Assembly: GCA_034006035.1 (NCBI GenBank)
Contig: JAVETN010000006.1
Span: forward strand, 62,001 to 126,000
Source of the DNA: Desulforegulaceae bacterium
Lineage (GTDB): Bacteria > Desulfobacterota > Desulfobacteria > Desulfobacterales > JACKCP01
DNA length: 64,000 nt
Reading direction: 5' to 3'
The position numbers and the translations under genes were made by a program. Below, piece by piece: positions 25,923 to 34,807 of the stretch. The notes under the pieces are model-generated. The model saw only the letters and a list, made by a program, of their open reading frames with translations, was not told the origin of the DNA and did not search any database. How positions within the stretch are numbered: position 1 is the first letter of the stretch; each line of letters starts with the position of its first letter.

Positions 25923-26920
25923 GGCTTTGTCCTTTTCTTTTTCGTACGTAGCTCAATATGATTTCTTATCCAAAGTTCAAGTTTTTGCTGATTTTTTGTT
26001 GAAACAAAGTCTTCAATAGCACTGGTTTCAATTTCAGCCCTTGCCATTCCAATATGACCTCCGGCAGAGCCATATTCCCCAAAGCTTGCTTCTGCAACTT
26101 TTCCAGCATTTTTTCTTATTCCGTCATTTCTTATAATAATTACAACTTTTTTTTCACAAACGCCTGAAACTATTGTCCAGTTAACTTTATCAACTCTCAT
26201 GAAAAAGTCTGCAATCTGAACAAGAACATCTGGGGTGGGAACTTCTTTAAAATGAACATAAAGCCTGGTTCCTTTAATGACTTTTGAACTAAAAGCCTTT
26301 TCATAGTATTGAAGAAATTCAAGGGGAATTTCTGCCTGATCAATTCGCCTTTCAAGATTAGGATTGATAAATTTAAAAAGGTATTGAAAAGCCCTTATAT
26401 CTTCTGGGAGAGTATCCCTTTGAAAATTTGAAGTATCAGTTTTTATTCCATAATACAATCCAGTAGCAAGCTTTACAGATGGTTTTATTTTGGCAGCTTT
26501 TAAATATTCAGTAAGCATGGTGGCATTGGCACCGTAAGTAGGTCTTATATCACTGAATTTAGCTTTGTATCCTGTATCTGGATGGTGATCAATTAAGGCA
26601 TCAATATCAAACCCATTAAACAACTCGCTATGAGATGGCTGAGAATCAACCATTACAAATTTATTGAATTTTGACTTATCAACATCTTCTATATCAATCA
26701 TTTTAATTCCAAGAAGCCTTATCATTGCAAGATTATCAGGCCTTTTGACCTTGTTGATCTTTGCTATTGAAACCCCTGCTACTTTTCTCCATAAAAGTCT
26801 TTTTACAGCCATAGCCGATGACATTGCATCAGGATCTGCATTAATTAAAATTAAAACCTGATCTTCTCCGGAAAAAACTGAAAATAATTTTTTCACCCTA
26901 TCTTTGTTGGAAAGAGCCAT
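25919..26920 (-). CDS. DHH/DHHA1 phosphoesterase, NrnA-like
   Basis: This is a 333-residue two-domain phosphoesterase. The metal site is built from NADPDAMSSAMA (near 28-39), a VDSQPS segment and DHHP near 111-114. The C-terminal DHHA1 domain has GGHIGMARAE. Relatives degrade short oligoribonucleotides, pAp or cyclic dinucleotide products. Together with RNase III, PHP and MBL proteins in the same run, it fits an RNA-turnover theme. Confidence 0.88.
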   Translation of the reverse strand: MALSNKDRVKKLFSVFSGEDQVLILINADPDAMSSAMAVKRLLWRKVAGVSIAKINKVKRPDNLAMIRLLGIKMIDIEDVDKSKFNKFVMVDSQPSHSELFNGFDIDALIDHHPDTGYKAKFSDIRPTYGANATMLTEYLKAAKIKPSVKLATGLYYGIKTDTSNFQRDTLPEDIRAFQYLFKFINPNLERRIDQAEIPLEFLQYYEKAFSSKVIKGTRLYVHFKEVPTPDVLVQIADFFMRVDKVNWTIVSGVCEKKVVIIIRNDGIRKNAGKVAEASFGEYGSAGGHIGMARAEIETSAIEDFVSTKNQQKLELWIRNHIELRTKKKRTKP

Positions 26921-26930
26921 AAGTTCTCCT

Positions 26931-28106
26931 TTAAAACTTTTTTATCTGTTTTCCGCCAATAAGATCAATTGTGTGAAAAACTCTTTTTTTGTTTCCTGCC
27001 CTTTTAATTCTTTCCAGTTGCAAAACACATGCTGGACAGCCTGTTACAAGAACTTCTCCTTCTTTAAGACTAAGATCACCAGCCTTTTTATCAAGAATTT
27101 TCTTTGAAATACCAGGATGATCAATACTAAATGTACCTCCAAAGCCACAGGATGAATTAAGCTTGGACTCTTGTAAAGGCTTAAAGTTTAAACATTTTTT
27201 TAAAACATATTCAGCATCTTTTTCACCGCCAAGAGATTTCAGGTGGCAGGGGAGATGCCATTTGATTTTTTCTTCTGCCTTTCCTTTAAACTCAAATTTA
27301 TTTTCTTTAATAACTCTGGCTGCAAATTGATGAAAATCTAAAACTTCAAAGTTTCTATTAAATTCTTTTCCAAACTCAAAAAAGTCTGGCCATAAATTTT
27401 TTAAAGCTGAAATACAAGTAGGACACCCAGAAACAATAAGATTTGATCCTGAATTTAAAAACTTTCCGTATAATTTGTCTCCAGCCTTAACAAACCCCTT
27501 TTTGTCTCCTGATGTTAAAAAAGGAAGGCCACAACACTCATCATCCACAATAACAGGATCAAAACCCGAACTTTTAAAAAAATCTAAAGCTCTTTTTGTT
27601 GTATCTTCAAAAACTCTGTCAAATAGACAGCCTGTAAAAAAAATCAGCTTTTTTTCATTTACCTTCTCAAACTGATAATTATTTAAATTTGAATTGTTTG
27701 TCCTTTTAAAAAGCTTAAAAAGAAAAGGAAATTTTACAAAAACTCTTATCAGAAATCTTTTTAAAAAAGATTTTTTATCAAACTCATTCATTGCTGTTCT
27801 TGCTTTAAGAAAAACAGACAAGGTATCAATCCCAGAAGGACAGGACCGTTCACATCTCCCGCATAAAAGGCAAAATCTTAAATGCTTTTCTATTAAGGAA
27901 GGATTAAAGAAAAAATTATTTTTAAGCCCATTTATAAGAGTAAGCTTTCCCCTTGCTGTATGCTGCTCAAACCCGGTCTGCCTGAAAACAGGACATACAG
28001 ATTGGCATTTCCCACACTTTCTACATGAATCAGCAGCTGAAAAGATCTCATTTAGCTCTAGAAATTTTTTGTTAACCCCAGGTTTTTTATAAAAACTAAT
28101 TTTCAT
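26931..28106 (-). CDS. Iron-sulfur oxidoreductase subunit (GlcF / HdrD-like)
   Basis: This is a 391-residue protein with two N-terminal 4Fe-4S motifs (CRKCGKCQSVCP near 33-44; CLLCGRCERSCP near 79-90) and two CCG-type cysteine-rich domains (DECCGLPFL near 193; SSCGFGG near 325). This layout belongs to glycolate- or lactate-oxidase iron-sulfur subunits and heterodisulfide-reductase-like proteins. The flavoprotein partner is not adjacent, so the donor is unknown. It is flanked by two unrelated DHH phosphoesterases, 10 and 14 bases away. Confidence 0.88.
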   Translation of the reverse strand: MKISFYKKPGVNKKFLELNEIFSAADSCRKCGKCQSVCPVFRQTGFEQHTARGKLTLINGLKNNFFFNPSLIEKHLRFCLLCGRCERSCPSGIDTLSVFLKARTAMNEFDKKSFLKRFLIRVFVKFPFLFKLFKRTNNSNLNNYQFEKVNEKKLIFFTGCLFDRVFEDTTKRALDFFKSSGFDPVIVDDECCGLPFLTSGDKKGFVKAGDKLYGKFLNSGSNLIVSGCPTCISALKNLWPDFFEFGKEFNRNFEVLDFHQFAARVIKENKFEFKGKAEEKIKWHLPCHLKSLGGEKDAEYVLKKCLNFKPLQESKLNSSCGFGGTFSIDHPGISKKILDKKAGDLSLKEGEVLVTGCPACVLQLERIKRAGNKKRVFHTIDLIGGKQIKKF

Positions 28107-28120
28107 TAATTATACCCAAA

Positions 28121-29020
28121 CTAGTCCTTTAAAGGTAAATTTTTCTTTAAAATACTAAGGATAAGATTTATTTTTTCATCAAACTGTTCTTTTTTTACTG
28201 AAAATGCCCCGGCTCCTTTGTGCCCTCCTCCATTGTGCTTTGCAAGAAGGTTTCCTAGATTAACATTACAGGTTTTATTGAAAATTGAATGTCCAATACT
28301 AACAATCAGCTTTTCTTCATCATCATCTGCACATCTTATTTTAACGCTTACATTGGTTTCAGGAAACATTGAATAGATTAAAAATCTATTCCCAGAAGGA
28401 GCTTTAGTTTTAAAAGCTCTTAAATCAAGAATAGAAACATTTTCATCTGTTTTTGTATTTTCTTTTAAAATAGTTTTCCATTTTAAATTCTCTTCAATTA
28501 CTTTGTCAGATCTTTTTTTAACTTCAGGATCTTTCATTATCTGGTCAATTGACTTTTTTCGAAGAAGTTCAATAAGCCTTTTCCAGTATGGAATATCTTT
28601 AAATTGCCTGTTTTTGATTGTCATTGAAAGAAGAACATAAGGATATTTTTCTGGAAACTTAACCTCATCCATGGTTAGATCTGCTGAGTCTATTTTATCT
28701 GTATTTATTATAAGATCTTTAAATCTATCCTTAAAAACATCTGAATAATAATTGTAAATTACCCCTGCTGCCGAGGGAGCAATTTCATGTTTTCCTTCAA
28801 ACGTTTCTGGTAACAAATTAGAAACATGGTGATCAAACCACATGGTTGCATTTTTGTGGTAAGGAATATTTGCAAGGATATCACCTTTTTTTATATCCGC
28901 TTCATTATTTTGAATCTGGTTTGGTTCTACCCAGTAAACATCTTCTTTAATATCCAAAGCTTCATATAACAAAACAGCACAAACAACACCGTCAAGATCA
29001 GGTCTGGTTACAATTCTCAT
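28121..29020 (-). CDS. DHH-family phosphoesterase, exopolyphosphatase-like
   Basis: This 299-residue protein starts MRIVTRPDLDGVVCA, the DxDG metal loop of the DHH superfamily. It has FDHHVSN near residues 61-67 and the C-terminal GGGHKGAG motif near 272-279. It is shorter than NrnA and belongs to the exopolyphosphatase-related group whose substrates are poorly known. It is the first gene of the long minus-strand run and is divergent from the serine acetyltransferase gene. Confidence 0.87.
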   Translation of the reverse strand: MRIVTRPDLDGVVCAVLLYEALDIKEDVYWVEPNQIQNNEADIKKGDILANIPYHKNATMWFDHHVSNLLPETFEGKHEIAPSAAGVIYNYYSDVFKDRFKDLIINTDKIDSADLTMDEVKFPEKYPYVLLSMTIKNRQFKDIPYWKRLIELLRKKSIDQIMKDPEVKKRSDKVIEENLKWKTILKENTKTDENVSILDLRAFKTKAPSGNRFLIYSMFPETNVSVKIRCADDDEEKLIVSIGHSIFNKTCNVNLGNLLAKHNGGGHKGAGAFSVKKEQFDEKINLILSILKKNLPLKD

Positions 29021-29191
29021 TTCAACTCCTTAAATATATAGATTTCAAAATTTTTAATTTTATATTAAATTCTATTTACAAACAAGAGCATATTGTTTTT
29101 AAACTTTATTGAATTTAATAAGCTTAATATAAAGTTTGTTAAATTTAAAGGTTGCTCAAGTTAACTGTTCACACTTAAAAAAAGAGACAAA

Positions 29192-30172
29192 ATGAATAAG
29201 ATTTTAAAAGATCCAAAACTATGCGAACCATCCAAAGACTCTTTGGAAGAATACAAAAAAAAAATACATGGAATTACAGAAAAAATAATTGATTCTTGTT
29301 TTGACGAGGACTTGTTTATCCATATAAATAACGAACCAATACCCTCAAGGGATGAAATTGTAAGCATTATTAACCAGCTTATAAAAATCCTCTTTCCTGG
29401 ATATTTTTCAAAGCGAAAAATAGAACAATACAATTTGAAATACAAAATAGGATTAAGTGTATCCTATCTTTTTCCAAGGCTTGCCGAGCAAATTATAAAA
29501 AGCTTACGTCATGAATGTTTCAGGTATGATAAGCCATGTGAGGTATGCATAAATAAAGGCTACGAATCAGCACTTGAGCTTTTTAGACAAATACCATATT
29601 TAAGGAAGCTTCTTGCTACAGATGTAAAAGCAACCCTTGATGGAGATCCCGCAGCAAAAAACTATGATGAAATAATATTTTCATACCCCGGTATTTTTGC
29701 AATCACTGTATACAGGATTGCCCACGAACTTTATAAAATGGAGATTCCTCTTATTCCCAGAATAATGACAGAGTATGCACATAGTGCTACAGGAATAGAT
29801 ATTCATCCCGGTGCAAACATAGGTGAAAGGTTTGCAATCGATCACGGAACAGGGGTTGTTATTGGTGAGACAACAAATATCGGTAAAAACGTAAGACTCT
29901 ACCAAGGAGTTACCCTTGGAGCTCTTTCACTTCCCAAAGATGCCGGTAAAAAATTTCGAGGAATTAAAAGACATCCAACCCTGGAAGATGATGTAATTGT
30001 TTATTCAGGAACAACAATTCTCGGGGGAAATACAATAATTGGAAAGCGTGCTGTAATAGGCGGTAACGTATGGCTGACCAAGTCTGTCCCCCAGGATACA
30101 GTAGTTTTACTAGAAGAACCAAAACTAAATTACAGACAAAAATCCAAGGATGAAAACCATGATCATATTTGA
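29192..30172 (+). CDS. cysE: Serine O-acetyltransferase, EpsC/CysE type
   Basis: This 326-residue cytosolic enzyme makes O-acetylserine from serine and acetyl-CoA for cysteine synthesis. An alpha-helical N-terminal half precedes a left-handed beta-helix of hexapeptide repeats from about residue 195. The catalytic His/Asp environment is in the ATGIDIHPGA and FAIDHGTGVVIGE segments. It is longer than E. coli CysE and matches the EpsC-like branch common in anaerobes. It overlaps the next gene by 23 bases. Confidence 0.93.
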   Translation: MNKILKDPKLCEPSKDSLEEYKKKIHGITEKIIDSCFDEDLFIHINNEPIPSRDEIVSIINQLIKILFPGYFSKRKIEQYNLKYKIGLSVSYLFPRLAEQIIKSLRHECFRYDKPCEVCINKGYESALELFRQIPYLRKLLATDVKATLDGDPAAKNYDEIIFSYPGIFAITVYRIAHELYKMEIPLIPRIMTEYAHSATGIDIHPGANIGERFAIDHGTGVVIGETTNIGKNVRLYQGVTLGALSLPKDAGKKFRGIKRHPTLEDDVIVYSGTTILGGNTIIGKRAVIGGNVWLTKSVPQDTVVLLEEPKLNYRQKSKDENHDHI

Positions 30173-31532
30173 AAAAAAAACAAAGCTTAAATTCACTAAA
30201 AAAGAAGTTTTTAATTTCCATGAAAATCCTGGAGCCTTGAAAAGACTTTCCCCTCCCTGGCAGAAAATTTCTGTTAAATTACACAAAGGAGGAATTAAAA
30301 AAGGCGCAAAAGTTAAAATGCATCTTTATGATCCTGTAAAAATTACCTGGAAAGCAAAGCACACTGAATATATAAAAAACAAATATTTTGAAGATATTCA
30401 AACTTTTGGACCTTTTTCAAAGTGGAAACACAAGCATATTTTCAAAGAAGATGAAAATGGCTTTTGCGAAATGACAGACCGGGTTGAATTTAAACTTTTT
30501 TTTCATTTCATAACTTTTCCTTTATTTAAAAAAATTATATTAAAAAAACTTAATACAATTTTTCAACTCAGGCATAAAATTCTTAAAAGAGATCTTGAGA
30601 TAAACTCTAAATTTAAAGGTAAAAAAATCTTTCTTATAAGTGGTTCTGGAGGAGTCCTTGGAAACCTTCTTATTCCAAGACTTACAACAGCTGGCCATGA
30701 GGTGAAAAAGCTTGTCAGAAGACTTCCTAAAAATGGAAATGAATTCTACTGGAATCCTGATAAAAATTTAATAGATAAAAAAGCCTTTACAAATACAGAT
30801 GTTGTCATAAATCTTTCAGGAGAACCAATTGCCCAGGGGTATTGGACAAAAAAGAAAAAGAAAAAAATTGTTTCAAGCAGAAAAAACACAGCTACCCTTT
30901 TAGCAAAAACAATAAACAGCCTTGAAAACCCTCCAAGCATTTTTATTTCATCTTCTGCAACGGGCTTTTACGGAAATAAAGGTAATGAATTGTTAAACGA
31001 AACCTCAGGAATCGGTGACCTTTTTATTTCCAAAGTCTGTAAAATCTGGGAAGACTCTGCCTTACTATGTACAAACAAAAAAACAAGAACAATTATTCTA
31101 AGAACAGGGGTTGTTCTCACCCCTGAAGGAGGGGCTCTTCCAATTATTTTAAAGGGATTTTATTCAGGGCTTGCAGCTATTCCAGGCTCGGGAAACCAGT
31201 ATCTAAGTTGGATTTCACATGAAGATTGGATAAACGGGGTTTACCATATAGTTTTTAACGAAAAAATCAAAGGATATGTAAATCTTTGCTCAAACAATCC
31301 TGTGACATTCAATCAACTTATGACTGACATTTCAACTTCTATTAAACTCCCTTTTTACTTTAGAATTCCATCTTTTATAATCAAAGTTTTTATGGGCCAA
31401 AAAGGATATGAAACTGTTTTATGCGGAGCAAAGGTTTTTCCTGATAAACTTCTTGCAAATAACTTTAAATTTTTTCATAACACTCCAAAGGAAGCTATTG
31501 ATGAAATGCTTGGAAAGGAAAGCCTAAAATGA
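30150..31532 (+). CDS. SRPBCC domain fused to TIGR01777-type (YfcH) epimerase
   Basis: This is a 460-residue fusion. Residues 1-150 form a START/SRPBCC-like lipid- or polyketide-cyclase fold (conserved FHENPGALKRLSPPW). Residues 155-460 are an NAD(P)-binding short-chain epimerase with GSGGVLGN as the dinucleotide loop. INLSGEPI, SSSATGFYG and WISHEDWI are the family marks of YfcH. The substrate is unknown. It starts inside the cysE end, and a second ATG at 30159 is possible. It overlaps the following membrane-protein gene by four bases, so the three are co-expressed. Confidence 0.9.
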   Translation: MKTMIIFEKKTKLKFTKKEVFNFHENPGALKRLSPPWQKISVKLHKGGIKKGAKVKMHLYDPVKITWKAKHTEYIKNKYFEDIQTFGPFSKWKHKHIFKEDENGFCEMTDRVEFKLFFHFITFPLFKKIILKKLNTIFQLRHKILKRDLEINSKFKGKKIFLISGSGGVLGNLLIPRLTTAGHEVKKLVRRLPKNGNEFYWNPDKNLIDKKAFTNTDVVINLSGEPIAQGYWTKKKKKKIVSSRKNTATLLAKTINSLENPPSIFISSSATGFYGNKGNELLNETSGIGDLFISKVCKIWEDSALLCTNKKTRTIILRTGVVLTPEGGALPIILKGFYSGLAAIPGSGNQYLSWISHEDWINGVYHIVFNEKIKGYVNLCSNNPVTFNQLMTDISTSIKLPFYFRIPSFIIKVFMGQKGYETVLCGAKVFPDKLLANNFKFFHNTPKEAIDEMLGKESLK

Positions 31533-32632
31533 AATTTAAAGAAAAAATTTTTCTATCTCTTCTTATGTGGGTTGCTTTTGTTTTTGGATTTACACATCAT
31601 CTAATACCTCCAATAGACGGCCTTCATTTTGATCGTCTTCATATTTTTCTTTTTAATTTATCTGCGGGCGGAGTAATTATTTACTCATACACATTGAGTA
31701 AACCAATATTTTCAAAAAACAGTATTATCTTTATTTTAATTTCACTTATTTTTGCTTTTGCTGCGTTTACTGAACTTTATATTTTGGCAATTATTTGTGC
31801 TTTTTCTCTTTCTGTTTTTACAGAAGCTGCCAGGATTAAAAAATTTGGGTTTTTCCCATGGATGTTTTTTAACAAAAGAATAATAGTTCATAGAAAATTT
31901 CACAATGCTGCCATATTGTGTCTCTCCCTTGGATTATTAATTTCAGGTCTTGTGATGATAAATAATGAATTCATCCATTTTGTAAAAATGGACAAACTTG
32001 AGCTTAATACTTTTTTTCTGGGCTTTTCCTTCCCTCTTTCTCTTATTACAATGTGTGTAATGTTCAAGCTTACAGGCGACAATAGAATTCATCTTACAAG
32101 AGTTTTAAAAAACATAGGCTTTTGGACTGTAAACCTTGGAGTGATTATTTTTTTTATTTTCATTCTTTTTGAATTGTTTATAGCCCAGCTTATAATTGCA
32201 TTTATATTGTTTTTCTCTGTAATTTTAATATTTTATGTGTTTTTTACAGATAAATTCAATAAACAGCAAAGGGCTTTTCTTGTTTCAGGAATGTGTTTTC
32301 TATTATTTACAGGGGTGAGCGGAATAGCCTATATAGCTTTGGAAATGACATCTTACTATTCAAAAGAAAATAGTGAGATCCTTTTAAGAACCCACTCTTT
32401 TGCTTCGGTATATGGATGGAATCTTAGTGGCCTTGCTGTTCTTGTCAGGTTTGAAGACTTCCCAATAGAGCTTCATTCTAAAAAGTTTATTGCCCTTCAC
32501 TGGATTACTGCCCTTATTTTTGCCCCTATAGGTTCAATTTCACCAATTATGGCTCTTTTAGCTATAGTTTCCTATGGAATTATTATTAAATGGATCTTTT
32601 TCAGTAATTCAGAAAATCAAAGTTTGATTTAA
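31529..32632 (+). CDS. Polytopic membrane protein with conserved-looking histidines
   Basis: This is a 367-residue protein with about ten hydrophobic helices and little else. Histidines sit at helix boundaries or inside helices: THHLIPP near 22, DRLHIFLF near 35, TRTHSFASVYGWN near 285 and HWITAL near 323. The pattern recalls heme- or metal-binding membrane proteins, but I cannot assign a family. It overlaps the SRPBCC-epimerase gene (ATGA), which suggests joint function in membrane or lipid modification. Real gene, unknown role. Confidence 0.75.
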   Translation: MKFKEKIFLSLLMWVAFVFGFTHHLIPPIDGLHFDRLHIFLFNLSAGGVIIYSYTLSKPIFSKNSIIFILISLIFAFAAFTELYILAIICAFSLSVFTEAARIKKFGFFPWMFFNKRIIVHRKFHNAAILCLSLGLLISGLVMINNEFIHFVKMDKLELNTFFLGFSFPLSLITMCVMFKLTGDNRIHLTRVLKNIGFWTVNLGVIIFFIFILFELFIAQLIIAFILFFSVILIFYVFFTDKFNKQQRAFLVSGMCFLLFTGVSGIAYIALEMTSYYSKENSEILLRTHSFASVYGWNLSGLAVLVRFEDFPIELHSKKFIALHWITALIFAPIGSISPIMALLAIVSYGIIIKWIFFSNSENQSLI

Positions 32633-32678
32633 ACTTTTAAAGCTTAGTTTTTTTAATACTTTATCAAGCCTGAATTTT

Positions 32679-33515
32679 TTATTTGGACTTGATAGTTATT
32701 TTAAGTTCATTTTCAATATAGATTTGATTATGAACTCCAAGTCTTGATGCAATTTCCCAGACTAGATTCTTTTTTTCCAAAATTTCATCTGGGTTTGCAA
32801 AAGATACCCTGCCTCCCTGAATCATAAATGTTTCTACATTGTTATTTTTTAAAAATTCACTTGTTTCAACAGCCTGCCTGGCTGCCTTGTTGTAGATATA
32901 AAAAAGTTTTTTAAGATAAGTATGAAATTTAACATCTTTACTTTTCCAACCCCCTAAAATATTAAGAAAAAATATAAATTCATTTTTAGAAAACAAAAAT
33001 GGATGAAAAGATTTTTTAAGATAATCATTTAAAATACTTATTTTTTCATTTTTTATATTTTTAATATCTTTCCAGAGAAAAGAAGCTATCAGTCCTTTTT
33101 CTTTTGGGTCAAAATTGTTCAAAGTTGCTAAAATTTTCTTGTCAATTTTTTTTAAAAGTCCAAGTTTTTTAAAAAAATATCTCAAAACTTCTTTGTCTAA
33201 ATTTACAAACTCAGACAATTCTTTATAAACAATTTTTGTTGGATTAACCTTTTTTAAAATAGTCTCCAAATTAAAACCTTGAGCTTGAGACTGAATTTTA
33301 AGCCAGATCAAAGCAAATCTTTTTCTCATTTCAAAATCAGGAGTAAAAATATAAAAAACAATTTCTTCTGATAAATCTTTATCATAATTTGATACAATAT
33401 CTTTTAAATCATTAAAATTTATATTAATTCCAAGATCTTTGGCAAATTGAAAAAACTTATCCTCAACAATAAAGCCTTTATTAATTTCATTAATTATTAA
33501 CCCATTAATGTCCAA
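32679..33515 (-). CDS. Unrecognised helical protein
   Basis: This is a 278-residue Lys/Phe/Ile-rich soluble protein without signal peptide or membrane segments. It appears almost entirely alpha-helical up to residue 230, then has a short beta-containing tail (VETFMIQGGRVSFANPDEIL) and a conserved-looking end. The codon use matches the neighbours and the frame is uninterrupted. I do not recognise the family. It is convergent with the membrane-protein gene and shares no operon. Confidence 0.65.
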   Translation of the reverse strand: MDINGLIINEINKGFIVEDKFFQFAKDLGININFNDLKDIVSNYDKDLSEEIVFYIFTPDFEMRKRFALIWLKIQSQAQGFNLETILKKVNPTKIVYKELSEFVNLDKEVLRYFFKKLGLLKKIDKKILATLNNFDPKEKGLIASFLWKDIKNIKNEKISILNDYLKKSFHPFLFSKNEFIFFLNILGGWKSKDVKFHTYLKKLFYIYNKAARQAVETSEFLKNNNVETFMIQGGRVSFANPDEILEKKNLVWEIASRLGVHNQIYIENELKITIKSK

Positions 33516-33593
33516 ATTACCTCCTTTAGATAAATTTAAATCAAAACCACCATTAATCTTTCATACTAAACTTCAAATGTGAATATTTATTGT

Positions 33594-33622
33594 TTGTCAA
33601 ACAAAATTTAAGGAATTAAATT
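33594..33622 (+). promoter_or_regulatory. Candidate promoter of the putative ncRNA
   Basis: TTGTCA (33594-33599, five of six -35 bases) and TAAATT (33617-33622, four of six -10 bases) are separated by exactly 17 bases. A transcript starting about seven bases later would end at the hairpin near 33720. Confidence 0.4.
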
Positions 33623-33628
33623 TACTTT

Positions 33629-33722
33629 ACTATCATATGATCAATGGTGTAGCTTTATTTTACTTGGAGCTGCCGTCAAAACACTTCCTGTAGGAACTAT
33701 GATTCCCTGGAATCATTTTTTT
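33629..33722 (+). ncRNA. Putative small RNA or attenuator before the EFR1 gene
   Basis: Downstream of a plausible promoter is a GC-richer stretch. It ends in a small hairpin (TTCC-TGTA-GGAA) followed at once by a second one, ATGATTC (33699-33705) with GAATCAT (33710-33716), and then a run of seven T. This is the layout of an intrinsic terminator ending an RNA of about 90 bases. The EFR1 gene starts 139 bases further on, so it may be an independent small RNA or a leader that attenuates that gene. No known RNA family is recognised. Confidence 0.35.
33699..33722 (+). terminator. Intrinsic terminator of the putative ncRNA
   Basis: A seven-pair perfect stem (eight with the closing C-G) has a tiny loop and a T7 tail. 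It is one of the cleanest terminator shapes in the window, yet no recognised gene ends before it on the plus strand. Confidence 0.6.
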
Positions 33723-33860
33723 GGAGACTCTGCCAATATCTTTAGACGACAAGTACTATACAGATTATTTTAAAAATTGTAGATGTAAAACTAACCCATA
33801 ACTCCTGGATAATTAATAAACAAACCCTTTAAAATATTAGATTAAACTGAGGTTATTATT

Positions 33861-34682
33861 ATGAATATTAAAATTAACTCAATTTATTTCAGCCCAACAA
33901 AGACCACAAAAACAATTGTTTCAGCCCTTTCCGAAAAATTATCAAAATCAATCAACAATTCAAACTCTGTAAACTCAATAGATATAACTTTACCAAAAGC
34001 AAGAAAAAACCATTTAAACTTTGACAAAAACGAACTTATAATTTTGGGAATTCCTGTTTATGCCGGCCGGGTTCCTAATGTTCTTCTTGATTATCTTAAC
34101 TCTATCAAAGGAAATAATACTCCTGCAATTGCAATAGTTTTATATGGAAACCGTAATTATGATGACGCTCTTATAGAACTTAAAGATATAATGGAATCAA
34201 ACAGGTTTATTGTAATTGGAGGAGGCGCTTTTATAGGTCAGCATTCTTTTTCTAAAATCCTAGGCGGCAATAGGCCTGACAAGTCTGATATGGAAATTGT
34301 TGATAAATTTGCAAAACAAGTTCACTCAAAACTTAAAAAGTCAACTATTTATAATAAAATTCAGGTCAAGGGAAATAGACCCTATAGACCCTACTATCTT
34401 GTAAAAGATGAAAACAATAATCCTTTATATGATTTCAGAAAAATCAAACCAAAAACAAAGGATAATTGTATTGATTGTAAAATCTGTGTTGATGTTTGCC
34501 CCATGGGTTCAATAGATCCAGACAATGTTTCTTCTGTCAAAGGAATTTGCATTAAATGTTGTGCCTGCATCAAAGAATGTCCTGTAGAAGCCAAACACTT
34601 TGATTCTCCTGATTTTATAAAACATAAGGAAGAATTGGAGCTGGAATTCCTGGAAAGAAAAGAGCCCGAACTTTTTATTTGA
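33861..34682 (+). CDS. EFR1-type flavodoxin-ferredoxin fusion
   Basis: This is a 273-residue cytosolic redox protein. Residues 1-160 are flavodoxin-like, with the FMN phosphate loop in YFSPTKTTK (9-17) and GIPVYAGRVP near 62. Residues 195-245 hold two 4Fe-4S motifs, CIDCKICVDVCP and CIKCCACIKECP. GAGG-type Shine-Dalgarno bases precede the ATG. Members probably shuttle electrons between ferredoxin and other partners in anaerobes. It is monocistronic, with a possible regulatory RNA in front. Confidence 0.9.
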   Translation: MNIKINSIYFSPTKTTKTIVSALSEKLSKSINNSNSVNSIDITLPKARKNHLNFDKNELIILGIPVYAGRVPNVLLDYLNSIKGNNTPAIAIVLYGNRNYDDALIELKDIMESNRFIVIGGGAFIGQHSFSKILGGNRPDKSDMEIVDKFAKQVHSKLKKSTIYNKIQVKGNRPYRPYYLVKDENNNPLYDFRKIKPKTKDNCIDCKICVDVCPMGSIDPDNVSSVKGICIKCCACIKECPVEAKHFDSPDFIKHKEELELEFLERKEPELFI

Positions 34683-34705
34683 TTTGTAGATAAAAAGAAC
34701 ATAAA

Positions 34706-34740
34706 TTTAACGGAGGCAATTTTGATTAACCTCCGTTAAA
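34706..34740. terminator. Bidirectional hairpin between convergent genes
   Basis: TTTAACGGAGG (34706-34716) pairs perfectly with CCTCCGTTAAA (34730-34740) over 11 bases around a 13-base loop. It lies 24 bases after the EFR1 stop and 68 bases after the end of the gene on the other strand. T-rich flanks are modest on both sides. Confidence 0.65.
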
Positions 34741-34807
34741 AACTTCATCAGATATAGTTGGAGATAAAAACTCAAGTTTGGTTATAGGATTTAAATTTAA
34801 AGTTTTA

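Larger units (their letters stand above)
33516..33860. other. Intergenic region with a putative small transcription unit
   Basis: This is 345 bases between divergent genes. The flanks are very AT-rich, while the middle (about 33640-33760) is visibly richer in G+C. It contains a promoter-like pair, two hairpins and a U-run, described separately as a possible ncRNA. The same stretch is also open in one frame from 33612 to a stop at 33773 (53 codons, no ATG at the front), so a gene fragment is an alternative reading. Confidence 0.5.

Noticed and set aside
28121-29020. The two DHH phosphoesterases as a recent tandem duplication
   Set aside because: They differ in length and motif context (NrnA-like versus exopolyphosphatase-like) and are separated by an unrelated Fe-S gene.
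33612-33773. A 53-codon open stretch in the gap before the EFR1 gene
   Set aside because: No start codon at the front, no family recognised, and it contains a perfect terminator hairpin; kept only as a rival explanation for the putative ncRNA.
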